Origin: Stenocarpella maydis
Lineage: Eukaryota; Ascomycota; Sordariomycetes; Diaporthales; Diaporthaceae
Assembly: GCA_002270565.1 (NCBI GenBank)
Contig: NQMI01000006.1
Coordinates: forward strand, 640,244-704,243
Length of the DNA stretch: 64,000 bases
Direction of reading: 5' to 3'
Part shown: one piece after another, positions 23,208 to 33,513 of the stretch
How positions within the stretch are numbered: the first letter of the stretch is position 1
How the letters are laid out: each line of letters starts with the position of its first letter
The notes under the pieces: generated by a model
The model's database searches: none
What the model was told of the DNA's origin: nothing
The model's input: only the letters and a program-made list of their open reading frames with translations
Position numbers and translations under genes: made by a program

Positions 23208-23790
23208 TGTTAAACGGAACCGCTCAGCAGGGCGTTGGTACTCCGTGCAAGGAGTTACCCTAGACTTCGTTGTAAGGAGTTACCTTAGACTTCCTAGCAA
23301 GGAGTTACCCTAGACTTGCGAGTCAGGCGATTTTCGCTAAGTACGCCCAGTGCGTGCGTGACGCAAGATGAGTTTGGTGGCCGTGAGTCGATTATTTTGG
23401 CCTGCATTTGCACCTTAATTCAGACCTCTGCATTACCCTTATTTCTTACCCAAAAAGTATATGACTTAGTGCATTGGATAGCCTGATTTCTGAAGTTTGT
23501 ATGTACTTAATTTGGGCATTGCTAGGGCTATGGTTGGCTGGCTGCTTGGAACCAAAGATGGTGTGTTGGAAGGGCGAATTTTCCGGCATTTGCAAATTTG
23601 CACCAGAGCCGACCGCAGCGTGCCCAGGGGTGAGACGACGTCGGAGGGTATATAAGGAGGGCTTACAGAAGCCCAACTTAATTCAATACAAAGTTGTCCA
23701 GACCACTGTCAATTGTCCGAATTCGCCTCAGGGCACCACACTGCGACCCTGCCGAAACACACGCTGAACTGAATGCTATTTTATAGCACA
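23208..23790 (+). other. Possible solo-LTR-like segment inside the element
   Basis: A GC-richer island within AT-rich DNA. It begins TGTTAAACGG, has three 25-bp tandem repeats (23248-23318) and a TATA-like GTATATAAGG at 23648, and is followed by a short transcript-leader-like stretch to about 23760. Layout and TATA position resemble an LTR promoter region, but I find no matching second LTR, primer site or 5-bp target duplication. It ends beside the N at 23791. Confidence 0.3.
23248..23318. repeat. 25-bp tandem repeat, three copies
   Basis: The core AAGGAGTTACC(C/T)TAGACTT recurs at 23248, 23273 and 23298 with a fixed period of 25 bp; the spacer bases vary. Confidence 0.9.
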
Positions 23791-24479
23791 NATAAGGTTG
23801 TTATATAGTGGTTTGTCTCCTAGTGCTTCTTTATAGCCAAGTATTCGAAAGTATTACTTTATGTTTTTAATCAAGATTTCCACTATTTCTAATAAGGTTT
23901 TGCCCTTATTCTTCTACTATATTAATGCAAAAGTAGTAGTATTCTATATTATTAAATATACTTATTATCTGCTATCTGTATTGAATTATTACTTAAGTTT
24001 AGCATATACTATAGCAAAGGTATTGAAAACGGGCCCAAAGGAGGGAGCGAGAGGACAAAACCTCCACACACACAAAAAGGCACACGTTCTGCCAGAGCCC
24101 TGATCAAGCAACCACCCCAAGAGGAGCGTGGAAGGCAAGAAGAGGAGCCCCTGACGCGATAGGAGAGTTATGAGGGGAATAGAGGGTGCCAAAAAGGAGA
24201 GGCAGAAAAAGAGGGCACAAGAAATGATTTCACAGTACACACGTATATATCTGACAGATACAAATTCACAGGGTATAAAAAGATTGATTCTCTAGGACTA
24301 GAAATTTCTCAAAAGCAACGCAGGAAGGCCCCTTCTTATAGTCTTGGAGGGAGGGGGGGGATGCCAAGGCTGGTTTTCCTCCGGATTCCGAAACATGCCG
24401 GTTCCCCTAGACCCCGGAACAGTAGCTAGGGGCTAATATAGATGAATTAGTGCCTTATAGTAGGCAAATATACCTAATC

Positions 24480-24509
24480 AATTTGGTGCCCTGCATAGGG
24501 CACCAAATT
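24480..24509. repeat. Perfect 13-bp-arm palindrome
   Basis: AATTTGGTGCCCT-GCAT-AGGGCACCAAATT: two perfect 13-bp arms around a 4-nt loop. It stands out because the surrounding sequence is mutated, so a perfect palindrome here is either recent or a protein or RNA site. Confidence 0.85.
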
Positions 24510-24519
24510 CCTTAAATTT

Positions 24520-26950
24520 ACTACATTTTTACTTAAACCAAACAACTTTCCTCCTTCAGACTACTTCCTATCGCCAACTACATCTTCTCACATACCTAAT
24601 GATTACTTTCCTCACTTAGGAAGCCCCCTAGCAACTCATTAAACGAATCCTCCGCCTCAGCAGGCCACAATGGCAAGCTTCTAACCCTCTAATGGAGTAT
24701 TTGACCTATTTATAAGGCCTACCATTCAACAAAGCTAATCAGTTAGTCAGGCAACCCTTACAAGCTTCATGGGATATATACTATTAATATCTGCCTAGCA
24801 GTTAACTTGCTAGCTGTTTAATAGCCCCTGGTATAGCAGCAAGTCCTCCTCCTCACTGCTACTATTAAAGAAGCTACTAAGGTCCTCCTTCCCCTTTAGG
24901 TATAACTTAACAAGCATTCTAACCCTCACAATGTCTAGCAGACCCTACTTAGCAAACTATATCTCCTCCTTCCTATAGAGGCTATAAAGGTTAAGACCTT
25001 CCTGCTTTATAATCTTTTAAAGTTACTTAAGCTACTCCTTTTCTAATAGCTGCCTAAAGCACATCTAAAGTACTTTTACAATAAATTCGCAATATAAGAC
25101 TTTCTTATCCCTATCTACCCATAGCGGCAATAATAATAGAATCACAGGCAGCCTCTGCCGCTATAGTGGGCTCCCTAGCGCCATTATTATCGCCGGCGCT
25201 AGCAAGGGCAGAGCTAGCAGCCCGTTAAACCCGTGAGAAGAAGCAGGCACTACTGGCAATAGCGGTAGCCCCATCAAGGCCGTTTAGCCGTACCCAACTG
25301 CAGGCAAGTTAACGTTAAATGATGGGTTAATAACCACGTTAATACTACTTTCCCTTTGCTTCTATTTCCTCTGCTTCTTCCTAGGCGGGACAAGGCTGAC
25401 TCCATTATCATCAGGCTCTTTATTAGCTTCTGCTTAAGCTCTCCAGCAATCTATAATAACTTCTAGCAACCTCCGCAGTGCGGCTTTATCTGCTGCTATT
25501 ACTTGAGACTAGTCCCTCATATCCCTATCCACCAGACTTATGTATATGCCATCCTTCTTAACAAAATACCACTACTATAGGGCATCCCCCTTATCATAAT
25601 AGCAATAATTTACCCTATAGCGAGACCCCAGCATATAGTGCTACATCCCTATTAGCTTCTAGTATATTACCCACCCGGGATCTGCTTTATTACTAATATC
25701 AGTTAGTTAATGATTAGTAACTAACCCAACCTAAGGATTCCTAGGGACCGGGCTTCTGCTTAATATTGCAATACTTGTTAGCCGTCTAACTGCTGGCAAA
25801 TTATCCTTAGGGCTAGCCACTAGCCGAGTGATAGGGGACAACTGGAAGACCTCAACTGCTAGCCGTCCCACGGGGCAATTGCCTCATAATATAGGCATTT
25901 GCAATGCTAGCAGCGGTAAGGTAACCCTATAGGTATATGTGAATTGCAGAAAGTATGGCCCCCCCTTATTAGAGATTGTATCTAAGAGATTCTTATAGTT
26001 AAGTTCTCTAATACCCCCATTATTATCTTTCTCCAGATCATCTAACCAAAACACTAGAGACTTCTAACCTACAACCCGGCCAGCCTTTATGAATACCCTC
26101 CTTAGATCTAGTATAGCACCTAGTTTGTCCTTAAATTCAGCCTTAGCTTGCTTTATGCTTAAGACCCTAAATTCGCCCAAAATCCTCACAATCTCTAAAC
26201 CCTGATACTTATTATTAAGTTATATAGAGCGGTATATCAATTATATAAGATAAGAACTAATCTTCTAATTAAGAATCTCTATAGTAGAAGTTAGAAGAAC
26301 TTTACCTACTAGCAGCTATTATAGGTGACTTCTGATAAGCTAAATATTATTACTAGCATTATTTACTGGGGACCCCATATTAGGGGCAGAATCCTTAGAT
26401 TTAGTAGCTTCTAGTTAGTCCTCCTCTTCCTCTTCCTTACTACCAGGCTCTTCCTTACCATTAGGCTCTTCCTCACCACCAGGCTCTTCCTTACCACCAG
26501 GCTCTTCCTTACCACCAGGCTCTTCCTTACCACCAGGCTCTTCCTTACCATTAGGTATATCCTCATTATTAGTAACTTTAGCAGTATTCTCTTGCGCCCT
26601 CTAAGCCGCACAGTCTGCTGCAGCAGCCTTATCCCGCGCAGACTTTAAGGTTGCCCATAAGCACTTCTGAGCGGTCTGCCAGGCCTCACTTACTTTAGCC
26701 GTTAGCTTCCGGGCATATAACTACCTAGGTAGCATAGCATTATCATTAGCAAACTATACAATTCAGCTTCTAGAGCGAGTCTTATGTGGTGAGCGTTAGG
26801 TAGGCTGGGCTAAATAGGTTGGTTAGAATACATTGTCTGCAAATTTAGCTGGGCTAACGCTACCTTATGCTAGGGCAAGCAGGTTTTATGTACCTTCACG
26901 GGATAAGCTTAAGTTAACCGCCTCATATAGCATTACTATTACCCGTTTGG
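24520..26950 (-). pseudogene. Decayed coding region of the AT-rich element
   Basis: Minus-strand translation shows protein-like islands broken by TAA/TAG codons. One at about 26590-26760 (KLTAKVSEAWQTAQKCLWA) leads into a GKEEPG repeat, and another at about 25930-26200 contains AKAEFKDKLGAILDLRRVF and GGPYFLQFTYTYRV. Many stops sit where Gln or Trp codons would be expected. I do not recognise the transposase or other family. It is non-functional as it stands. Confidence 0.5.
26441..26548 (-). repeat. 18-bp tandem repeat, six copies, coding GKEEPG
   Basis: The unit (C/T)A(C/T)(C/T)AGGCTCTTCCT(T/C)AC is repeated six times. On the minus strand, in frame with the flanking coding relic, it reads Gly-Lys-Glu-Glu-Pro-Gly. 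Its frame is intact although the surrounding gene is not. Confidence 0.9.
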
Positions 26951-27001
26951 GTAACTAGTATGTGTTATTAGCGATGATGATAACGTCAGAAGAGTTGTTC
27001 T

Positions 27002-27104
27002 GGTGAGGATTATACGTTTCCTGACTTTGCACCAAAATTTGGGTGGTTAGTGCGGCAAATGCTAATTTAGCTGGGGGGGGCTCAGTCTCGTTTTTCCGAC
27101 ACAG
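27002..27104 (-). repeat. Right terminal inverted repeat
   Basis: Right TIR of the 4.86-kb element; its reverse complement reads CTGTGTCGGAAAAACGAGAC and then GAGCCCCCCCCAGC. Differences from the left TIR are few and mostly transitions. Confidence 0.85.
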
Positions 27105-29154
27105 CAGTATGTGGCACAGTCGCCGTCTCTGCCAACAGCAACTTTGAATTGCTGTGCCGCCTCGGCAACAGTCAACGTCCGCTTACCTAGCTTTTCAGGA
27201 CCGCCTACCCAGCTCGATCCTGTTCGCCCACCCAGTACAAGCATTAAGCATGCAGCTTTATAGGAATTGTTATACCTCTGGAAGAGGAAAAGAGCTACCT
27301 TGCTACCCTAACCCTTCATATTCTTTATTCAGGCAGCTTTCAGCACACCCAGTGCGCTTTCGGCACACCTAGAGGAAGGGCCCTTTATATCCGCAAGCCC
27401 AGAGGAAGGGCCCCCTATATACCTAGATAAAGCCCCTCTATAAAGCCCTTTGGCCCATAGTGGTTTTTTGGGGACGCAGGGGTGATATAGGAGGCGATAG
27501 GGCGCGAGCTGCTTGGGTGGGATGGTAGGGAGATGGTGGCCATAATTGCTGAGACCGAGATCGGGCCAGCGCCGCCTTGCCTGAGGGAGTACAACCCGGA
27601 GTGTGCCGGGGAGTTCTACGGCAGGCGGGTAGCTGGAGCCGGGTGAGACCGAGAACTATGCGTGTATCACTCGCAATGAACTTGCTGATATTCCGTGGCG
27701 AATAATGAAATGCCCCACTGGACTCTGAGGATGGACCTCTGGCAAACCCATTTCAAGGCCACCTGTAGAGGCTGTTGCTGCGTATGTCAATCTATAGATG
27801 AGAGATGATGCTCGCTTTGCAGTCTCGCGTTTCACCCATAACCACAGTCTCGCCTGCGGATGCCACATTCGCCAGTACTCAAATTCCCCTCGTAGCGCTA
27901 AGCTTACCTACCGTAATACACTAGAATTTCTACTTAGGTACGCTAACGGATGGACATATGATCTCGGTTTCCCTATACTCACCACGATATTTACTAAGGG
28001 TCCCAAATGGCATATCCCTTGGATCCCACACGATGCTGCGCCAACTTGATATGTGATAGAAGGCTCTGCCGTGCCTCCGATCATTCCAGATGAGTTTCAA
28101 GCCAAACCCTGAGGATGTAGAACAGAAGACACCAGTGAGAGGCTCCTCCTTCATCTTCTTTCTAGCTCGTCATCACTGGGCTACTATCTTACTGCTCAGA
28201 CCTCTGGGCCAGGAGAAGCAAGGGCTTGGGACTTTGTTCGAAAATAGTCTCACAATTGCTGATGGGTACCTAGGTACCCGTGCTGTAGGCTGATCGAGTA
28301 CAACTTAGTTTATGGAACACGGAATTGTGTATTGTCCAACTGGGGGCCTCATGAGGCTGAATAGAGGCCAAAGAGGTTATCTCTCTAGCGTTCCAACCAA
28401 AGAAACAGCTGGTGGGCATGTATATAAATGGGTTCAGGTTGCGCGATACTGTGGATAAGGACAGAGAAAACTACCTGAGTAGGTATGGATGTCACAAGGC
28501 GCAGTAGTTACCTAGGTACACACATCTTGGACGTTGCCGTGTTGAACATGTGGAACTGTCTGTAAACAGAAGACACCCAAATTATCCCTGAAAGTGGCCA
28601 ATAATGAAATGATCACTTGATGTGTGAAGGGGACCCAGTTCTAGATTTGCACTTGCATTCTGTGGTGCTAGTGGAACACTACCATGCGGTATGTCAAGAT
28701 CACAACCTGGGAAGGCCCGTGGACACATACAATGGGACATTGATAGACTCTCGGACCTAATGCTTTAATATTGAAAACAGCCGTCTGTAGTTATTGCTCT
28801 TTGCCTTCCTCTTCAAACACATAGCCGATGTGCCATCCTTGGCAGCATATGTATGTACGTGATGTGTCCATGACGGCTCCTTTGTTCTCACAATTGCATG
28901 CTCCTCTTCATACACCACTGCCAGCTCCTCTGTCTTTCAACCAAAATCCTGTTCATGATGGATATACAGGTGGCAGTGGACTTCAGGCAACTTCGCTCCT
29001 TCGTCCGCACTCTATGGTGCGATGGTAGACGCCCATGAGGGCTCTGTGGGCACATCTGACACCTCATCAGTGTCCATCTCATCGTGATCCCGCTCTTTTG
29101 AGCGGTTGGAGAGTCTGAAGTATCCAGTAGGTGGCATTGCCGTGGAGGACTGTT
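27105..29154. other. Intergenic; contains a degenerate inverted-repeat relic
   Basis: 27195-27450 resembles parts of the outer element at 52.4-52.9 kb (listed separately). 28264-28279 is a perfect 16-bp palindrome, GGGTACCTAGGTACCC. The minus frame 27930-28154 (KEEPLTGVFCSTSSGFGL...) is open, but no gene can be supported. Confidence 0.45.
27195..27450. repeat. Degenerate copy of the 52-kb inverted-repeat element
   Basis: Stretches such as ACCTAGCTTTTCAGG, CCCACCCAGTACAAG, ATTAAGCATGCAGC and CCCAGAGGAAGGGCC recur, with changes, in the element at 49181-52945 (near 49185, 52370-52450 and, inverted, 52560-52860). Order is broadly conserved. It looks like an old, rearranged relative; its ends are not defined. 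Confidence 0.55.
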
Positions 29155-31283
29155 TCATCTGCAGGCCCTCCAGAGGCGTAGACGTGAACATCCTCTTGAA
29201 CTCGTATTCCATGGGTGATTGCTCGAATTATACATAGATACATGACCGTACGATGCGCCTCCAAATGGAGTCACAGCCTGAGTAGGAGGTTCGTGTGCAC
29301 GATCGATAGCTTCTGAAGCATGATCAGTGATTGCAAACAGCTGGTTGACCCTGTCCTGGGCCCGCTCGGTCAACTTGATGGTGACGAGGCCTGGTCGGAG
29401 CTGTCGCCTCTGCCACGCAAGGTCCTCCTCCTTCTCTTCATCGAGGAGTCGCCTCTGTTCTGCCAGGGCTTCCTCCTTCTCATCCTCGAATGTTTTCATA
29501 CGGTGTTTCATCTCATCAACGTTTCGGGCCAGCAAATCCTTGGAAGTCAGCGTTAGTCGGTGTTGCTGGGTCTCCCAATCGAGCATCTCCTTGAGCAAAG
29601 ACATCCGACCCTCGAGTCGGGCAATCTGGGTAGCATGGTCTAGCTGGACATCTTTGAGTGTTGCACGCTGTCGCTTCTGGTATCGTGGTGGCGACTCGTC
29701 CTCGGTATTGTCATCTTGTTGAGACCTCTGATGCTTTCCCAGGACTGTAGCCTGACTCGCTGCGGGGCCTTGAGTGCGGTAAATGGTGCTCCGAGGAGTC
29801 GAACCATGGATGGGCCTGAGGTATGGAGTGCTGCTGGAAGACTCAGGCTGACCTGGTGGGATATGATTCTGAGGTGACAAGGACAACATGCGAGAATCCA
29901 CCGGGAAGTGGGATGATGAGGCAGGGTTATGTGTTTCCGAAAGGTCCGAAGCCGAGAGGAGACTGGATGTGGCACTTCGACCTGGGCGTGAAGCCAACGC
30001 AGCAGAATCATCGCTGCTGTGTGTGCCTGTGGTCGGCCTCGGCGAAATTTGGCTCTTCTGCGGGCTCTGTGGAGGAATGCCCATGAATCCTCCCAAACCC
30101 CATGTGCCCGCATTTCTTGGAAATCTGGGAGGATATGTGCTTTGTTGTCTCTTAACTCTGTGCAGAGGCACGAAATGTCTGACGGCATCGAGCGCTGCGT
30201 CAGGCTGGGGAGTGGTCTCGAAGGTGGGTGACAGGGATTTGTGCTCCAGTAAGGCGGGTTTTTGTTCCTTGTACACAGCTTGGGTTGGTCTAGACGCAGG
30301 AATGGAGCCTTCGCTGCTGGACCTGGCACCGGGGGGTGGGCTGTCCGACATCATCGCTTGGAACTGCTTGACGGCATCCTAAGCCTCTCGAGCAAAATAC
30401 ATCGTCTGTGTGTCTCCGTTTCCCGACGGGGAGCCCAGCCCGTCATGGGGCAAGACGTTTTGTGTGAATAATACGAGGCATCTCTTGATCGCCATTGAAG
30501 AAAACCTCGAAAAGTGCCCATCCGTTTGGGCGAGAGCGGATTTGATCTCATCGAAGATGCCGCTCGGAAGGTTCTCAATTCCATTCTCCCGCAGCATCCT
30601 TTCGCCGTTGGGAAGTCGCCACTGGAAGAAGGATATGGTTGCGGTGAATATGGACTTGAGGCTTCGTGCGCTGTGAAGCACATCAGTGTTTGGCCTGACC
30701 TTGTTCCCAAACATCAGGAAGGGCTCCAGCATGATGAAGACGTCGGGATCAACGTTCATGTCCACTGTGGTTGCACAGCCATTGAGTTGTTTGAACCCAG
30801 GGAATCGAATGCTGCCGTTTGCTTGACGGACCGCCACATCACCCGCCTGCTTGAGGCGATGAATGGCTTGGTTGAGCATTGTGTCGGCTGTGTGCATCTG
30901 GACTTCAAGTTTAAGTTAGCAGTTTTGCTCAAATTGACACAATAGAATCCATGTAAAGAAACAGAAGACGGAACATGTATGGGGAGAGGGAGAATAGGGT
31001 CCGATTATAAGACACATTAGTCTAAGGATAGTATTTTTGCGAGAAAGGAGATGGCTGACGGGAAGGTGAGTCCAATGTGGGTGTTCGAGAAGTTTCATAC
31101 CAGGTGAAGATTTACAAGCTCGTTGAGGCTTTCAAGTATCTCAAATGTGCTTGTTGCTGAGACAGTCAGAGGTGGCGGCTGCCAGTACAGTGGTAGGAAA
31201 ATGTTCAGGATATTGGCAAAGTCCAAAGAACTAATGGAAAGGTTCTGGCATAATACCCCCAAGAAGTGGGTGCCGACTGTCAT
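29155..31283 (-). pseudogene. Two-exon coiled-coil gene with one in-frame TAG
   Basis: Exon 1 (31101-31283) and exon 2 (30897 down to 29155) are joined across a 203-bp intron with a GTATGA donor, a CTAAC branch site and a GTCCAG acceptor, phase 0. The reading frame is continuous from ATG 31283 to 29155 except for one TAG at 30379-30381. Before it lie about 233 residues of mixed helical sequence (with MFGNKVRPNTDVL and SIFTATISFFQWRLPNGERM). After it come about 408 residues: a Ser/Pro-rich disordered part, then a coiled coil (about 29380-29680) with runs such as EDEKEEALAEQRRLLDEEKE. A CAG-to-TAG change, the dinucleotide favoured by repeat-induced mutation, would explain the stop; readthrough or two separate genes (ATG at 30354) are alternatives. 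A TATA box lies at 31353-31359. Family not recognised. Confidence 0.55.
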
Positions 31284-31979
31284 GAGAAGGGCGGTTGTTG
31301 TTTAGGATGTGGAAGGTTGAAGTTTGAGTGCAAGAGGACTGGGTTCAAAGGTTTTATATTAGCAGGAGGGGGTCCGTAAAGAGGGTCAAGTGAATCTCAT
31401 GACAAGGGCCAAAATGAATATGCCAACTCGATGGGTGAAGTGTAAGCAAGAACCTGGGCTCTTTTCAAACCCGTTTCCTCACCATACGTAGGTACTATTC
31501 CCTTGGTTTCACTAGAGAGTAACGATCGTTTGATGAGCACTGCACAAAAATAACCAGCATTGCTTCATTTGTGGTAAAGTGAAATTAATTCAGGGTTATG
31601 CCTTGGTTCCTGGTGACAGATGCAACATTTGAGACGGAAAGGGGCAAGTTGTCCTCATACCGTGCCTCAAGGAGACCCATCCATAAGAAGTTCTCCTCAG
31701 TACGGAGAGCAGACATAGCAGTTACGGCTGTTCATATTCTGTACATCAAGCCAAAGCCATTTTTACTGTGTTTGACCATAAACCATGTTCGCACGCCTTG
31801 TGGAAGGTTCCCCTAGTAAGTTGTTGGAGCAGACAGGAGTTCTCTATGGCCGGTCTGGACTCTGAGTAGGTGTGGACTGAGCTCATAAATGCCAGAAATA
31901 AAGTCTGCAGTTTTAAACGCTCTCGGTATTGCTCCCTAGCCTGCAATCAAAATCTTGTCACCTCTCTGGCCACTTCATC
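31284..31979. other. Intergenic, nothing else found
   Basis: Between the coiled-coil gene's start and the protease homologue's stop. Besides the TATA box near 31356 only short frames are seen. Confidence 0.45.
31353..31359 (-). promoter_or_regulatory. TATA box of the coiled-coil gene
   Basis: TATAAAA on the minus strand, about 70 bp upstream of the ATG at 31283, a usual fungal core-promoter spacing. Confidence 0.45.
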
Positions 31980-33513
31980 CTACTGAGCTGGATGCAACAG
32001 CGCTCTTCGTTGTGCCTCACGGTCGCAAGGCGATGGTACTTGGTAATCCGAGTACTCGGCGAAACCCGGCATTCCTGGGATCTGACCCCAGCCAATCTGC
32101 ATGTTAAGACCGTCCCAAATCGTGTAGTATTTGTCGAGCAGCGGCGAGCCTGCAATCCACACTCCCTTGAGATTAAGGGACAGCTCGTTGCCGCTCGCAG
32201 GGCTGTTGATGATAGTTTGGCATGCGCCAGGCAGGCCTGGGTACTCGCCGAGGTTGAAGTACTTCTTTGGGATTGTCACATTCAGAGACTGGGCTGAGTT
32301 CCCTAGACTGAATGTCAGGTCTGGCGCGATGGTCTTGATGTGGTCGCAGGGAGCGCCCCAGGCGCCACGTGGAGTTAGCTGAGTGATCTCCGAGGAGATC
32401 TGGGAATAGAGGTCCTTGGCAGTGTCATAGTCTGGTGCCTGAAGAAATGGAGTACCTGTATCCAGGAGGGCATAGCCGGTGTAGGGAGGCCGGTCATCGC
32501 TGGTTAGGTTCGCGTCAAGCATCACACCATTGGCGTAGACCGCTGACAGGTCAAGGAGGTATGAGGAGATATGCGGGGTGGTATCCGCGCTGAGGTTGGT
32601 GAAACGCAGGAGGCCTGTGTATTTGCTGTTATCGATCCCACCAAGGGTAATCTGACCACCTGCAAGGTTGAGGGGTGGGATGTAGAAGGAGAACAATGAA
32701 GACCGCAGCTGTCCCCTGTCGAAGAGATTCCAGAGCCAAGGGGTGGTCTGAGCTGAGGGACCTACAACGCCCAGTCCCATGATGCCCGAGGTTGTAGAAT
32801 TGCCCTCGCCCATCAGAGGAGGGTACGTGTCGCACAAGGCAAAGCTCTGGTTGTGGACCTTGAATTCATCAAAGGCCAGAGATACCGTGTCTTGCACAAA
32901 GGTGCAATTGAACGGCTCCCTCAACGACAACGGGATCGAGGTAATGCCTGTGTTCCATATGGTATTCATCGCTGTGCCGGGAAGTGGCGAGAACGTGATG
33001 GACTTGCTGGGATCGAATAGAGTCATGCGGTCGCAGCCCTGGGTGCAATTGCTCTGAGGCAGAATGAATAGAGGAGTACCGGTCTTCAAAAAGGCAGTTC
33101 TGGAGTTACCTACAGTTAGCCACTAGGGAGGGACAGGAGGGGGGAGGTAAAGTGTTGCTTCCGTTGGATCGCTTCTGCTGGGTTATCTGGATCAGAGAAA
33201 CTTACAGCTCCTGGCGCGGAGTGCCGATAGAGAAGCTCGTGTACCACTGAGGCAGTGGATTAGCAAGTACTTTCAACAGCAGAGAGTAACCTATTTGTTG
33301 ACTTGCCTGCTGGTCTGAACCTCTTGGACTGACCCAGTCCGTAAGAGGCAGATGGACTGAGGTTCCATTAGGGTGTACGGGGCCTTCCGGCCGTTGAAGC
33401 CCGATCCTTTGCTGTGCAGCGAGCTCGACTGCATGGGAGAAGAGTGGGAGGGTGATGGTCGAAGTTGAAACTGAGGCCATCAGGGCCACAAGCACTAGCA
33501 GAACGAAGCGCAT
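31980..33513 (-). CDS. Secreted aspartic-protease homologue, first catalytic Asp lost
   Basis: Exon 1 (33206-33513) and exon 2 (31980-33099) are joined across a 106-bp intron (GTAAGT donor, CTCCAG acceptor, phase 2) to give 475 residues. A signal peptide (about 1-20) leads into a propeptide and the family A1 pattern YTSFSIGTPRQEL. The first active-site loop should read Asp-Thr-Gly-Ser/Thr, but here it reads Lys108-Thr-Gly-Thr (AFLKTGTPLF). The second, Asp316-Thr-Gly-Thr (YALLDTGTPF), is intact, and GIMGLG, several Cys and many N-glycosylation sites are kept. Pepsin-type catalysis needs both Asp residues, so this is probably a non-catalytic secreted homologue, or a recently inactivated enzyme. 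Using the nearer acceptor would put a stop in frame, so the chosen junction is well supported. It is presumably secreted or cell-wall attached. Confidence 0.88.

Larger units (their letters stand above)
22247..27104. mobile_element. AT-rich decayed DNA transposon with about 100-bp TIRs
   Basis: The left terminus (22247-22350, CTGTGTCGGAAAAACGAGAC ...) and the reverse complement of the right terminus (27002-27104) agree almost base for base over about 90 bp and more loosely over 103 bp, including a C-run of 8-9. The 4.86-kb element is strongly AT-rich inside and riddled with stops. This fits repeat-induced point mutation, the fungal C-to-T process acting on repeats. Bases flanking the ends (22238-22246 and 27105-27113) do not form a duplication I can see, so the superfamily is not resolved. 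Minus-strand coding relics lie at about 24500-26900. One N at 23791 marks an assembly join inside it. Confidence 0.85.

Noticed and set aside
26411..26611. A Lys/Arg/Val-rich minus frame across the 18-bp repeats
   Set aside because: Wrong register of the tandem repeat; the register continuous with the flanking relic reads GKEEPG.
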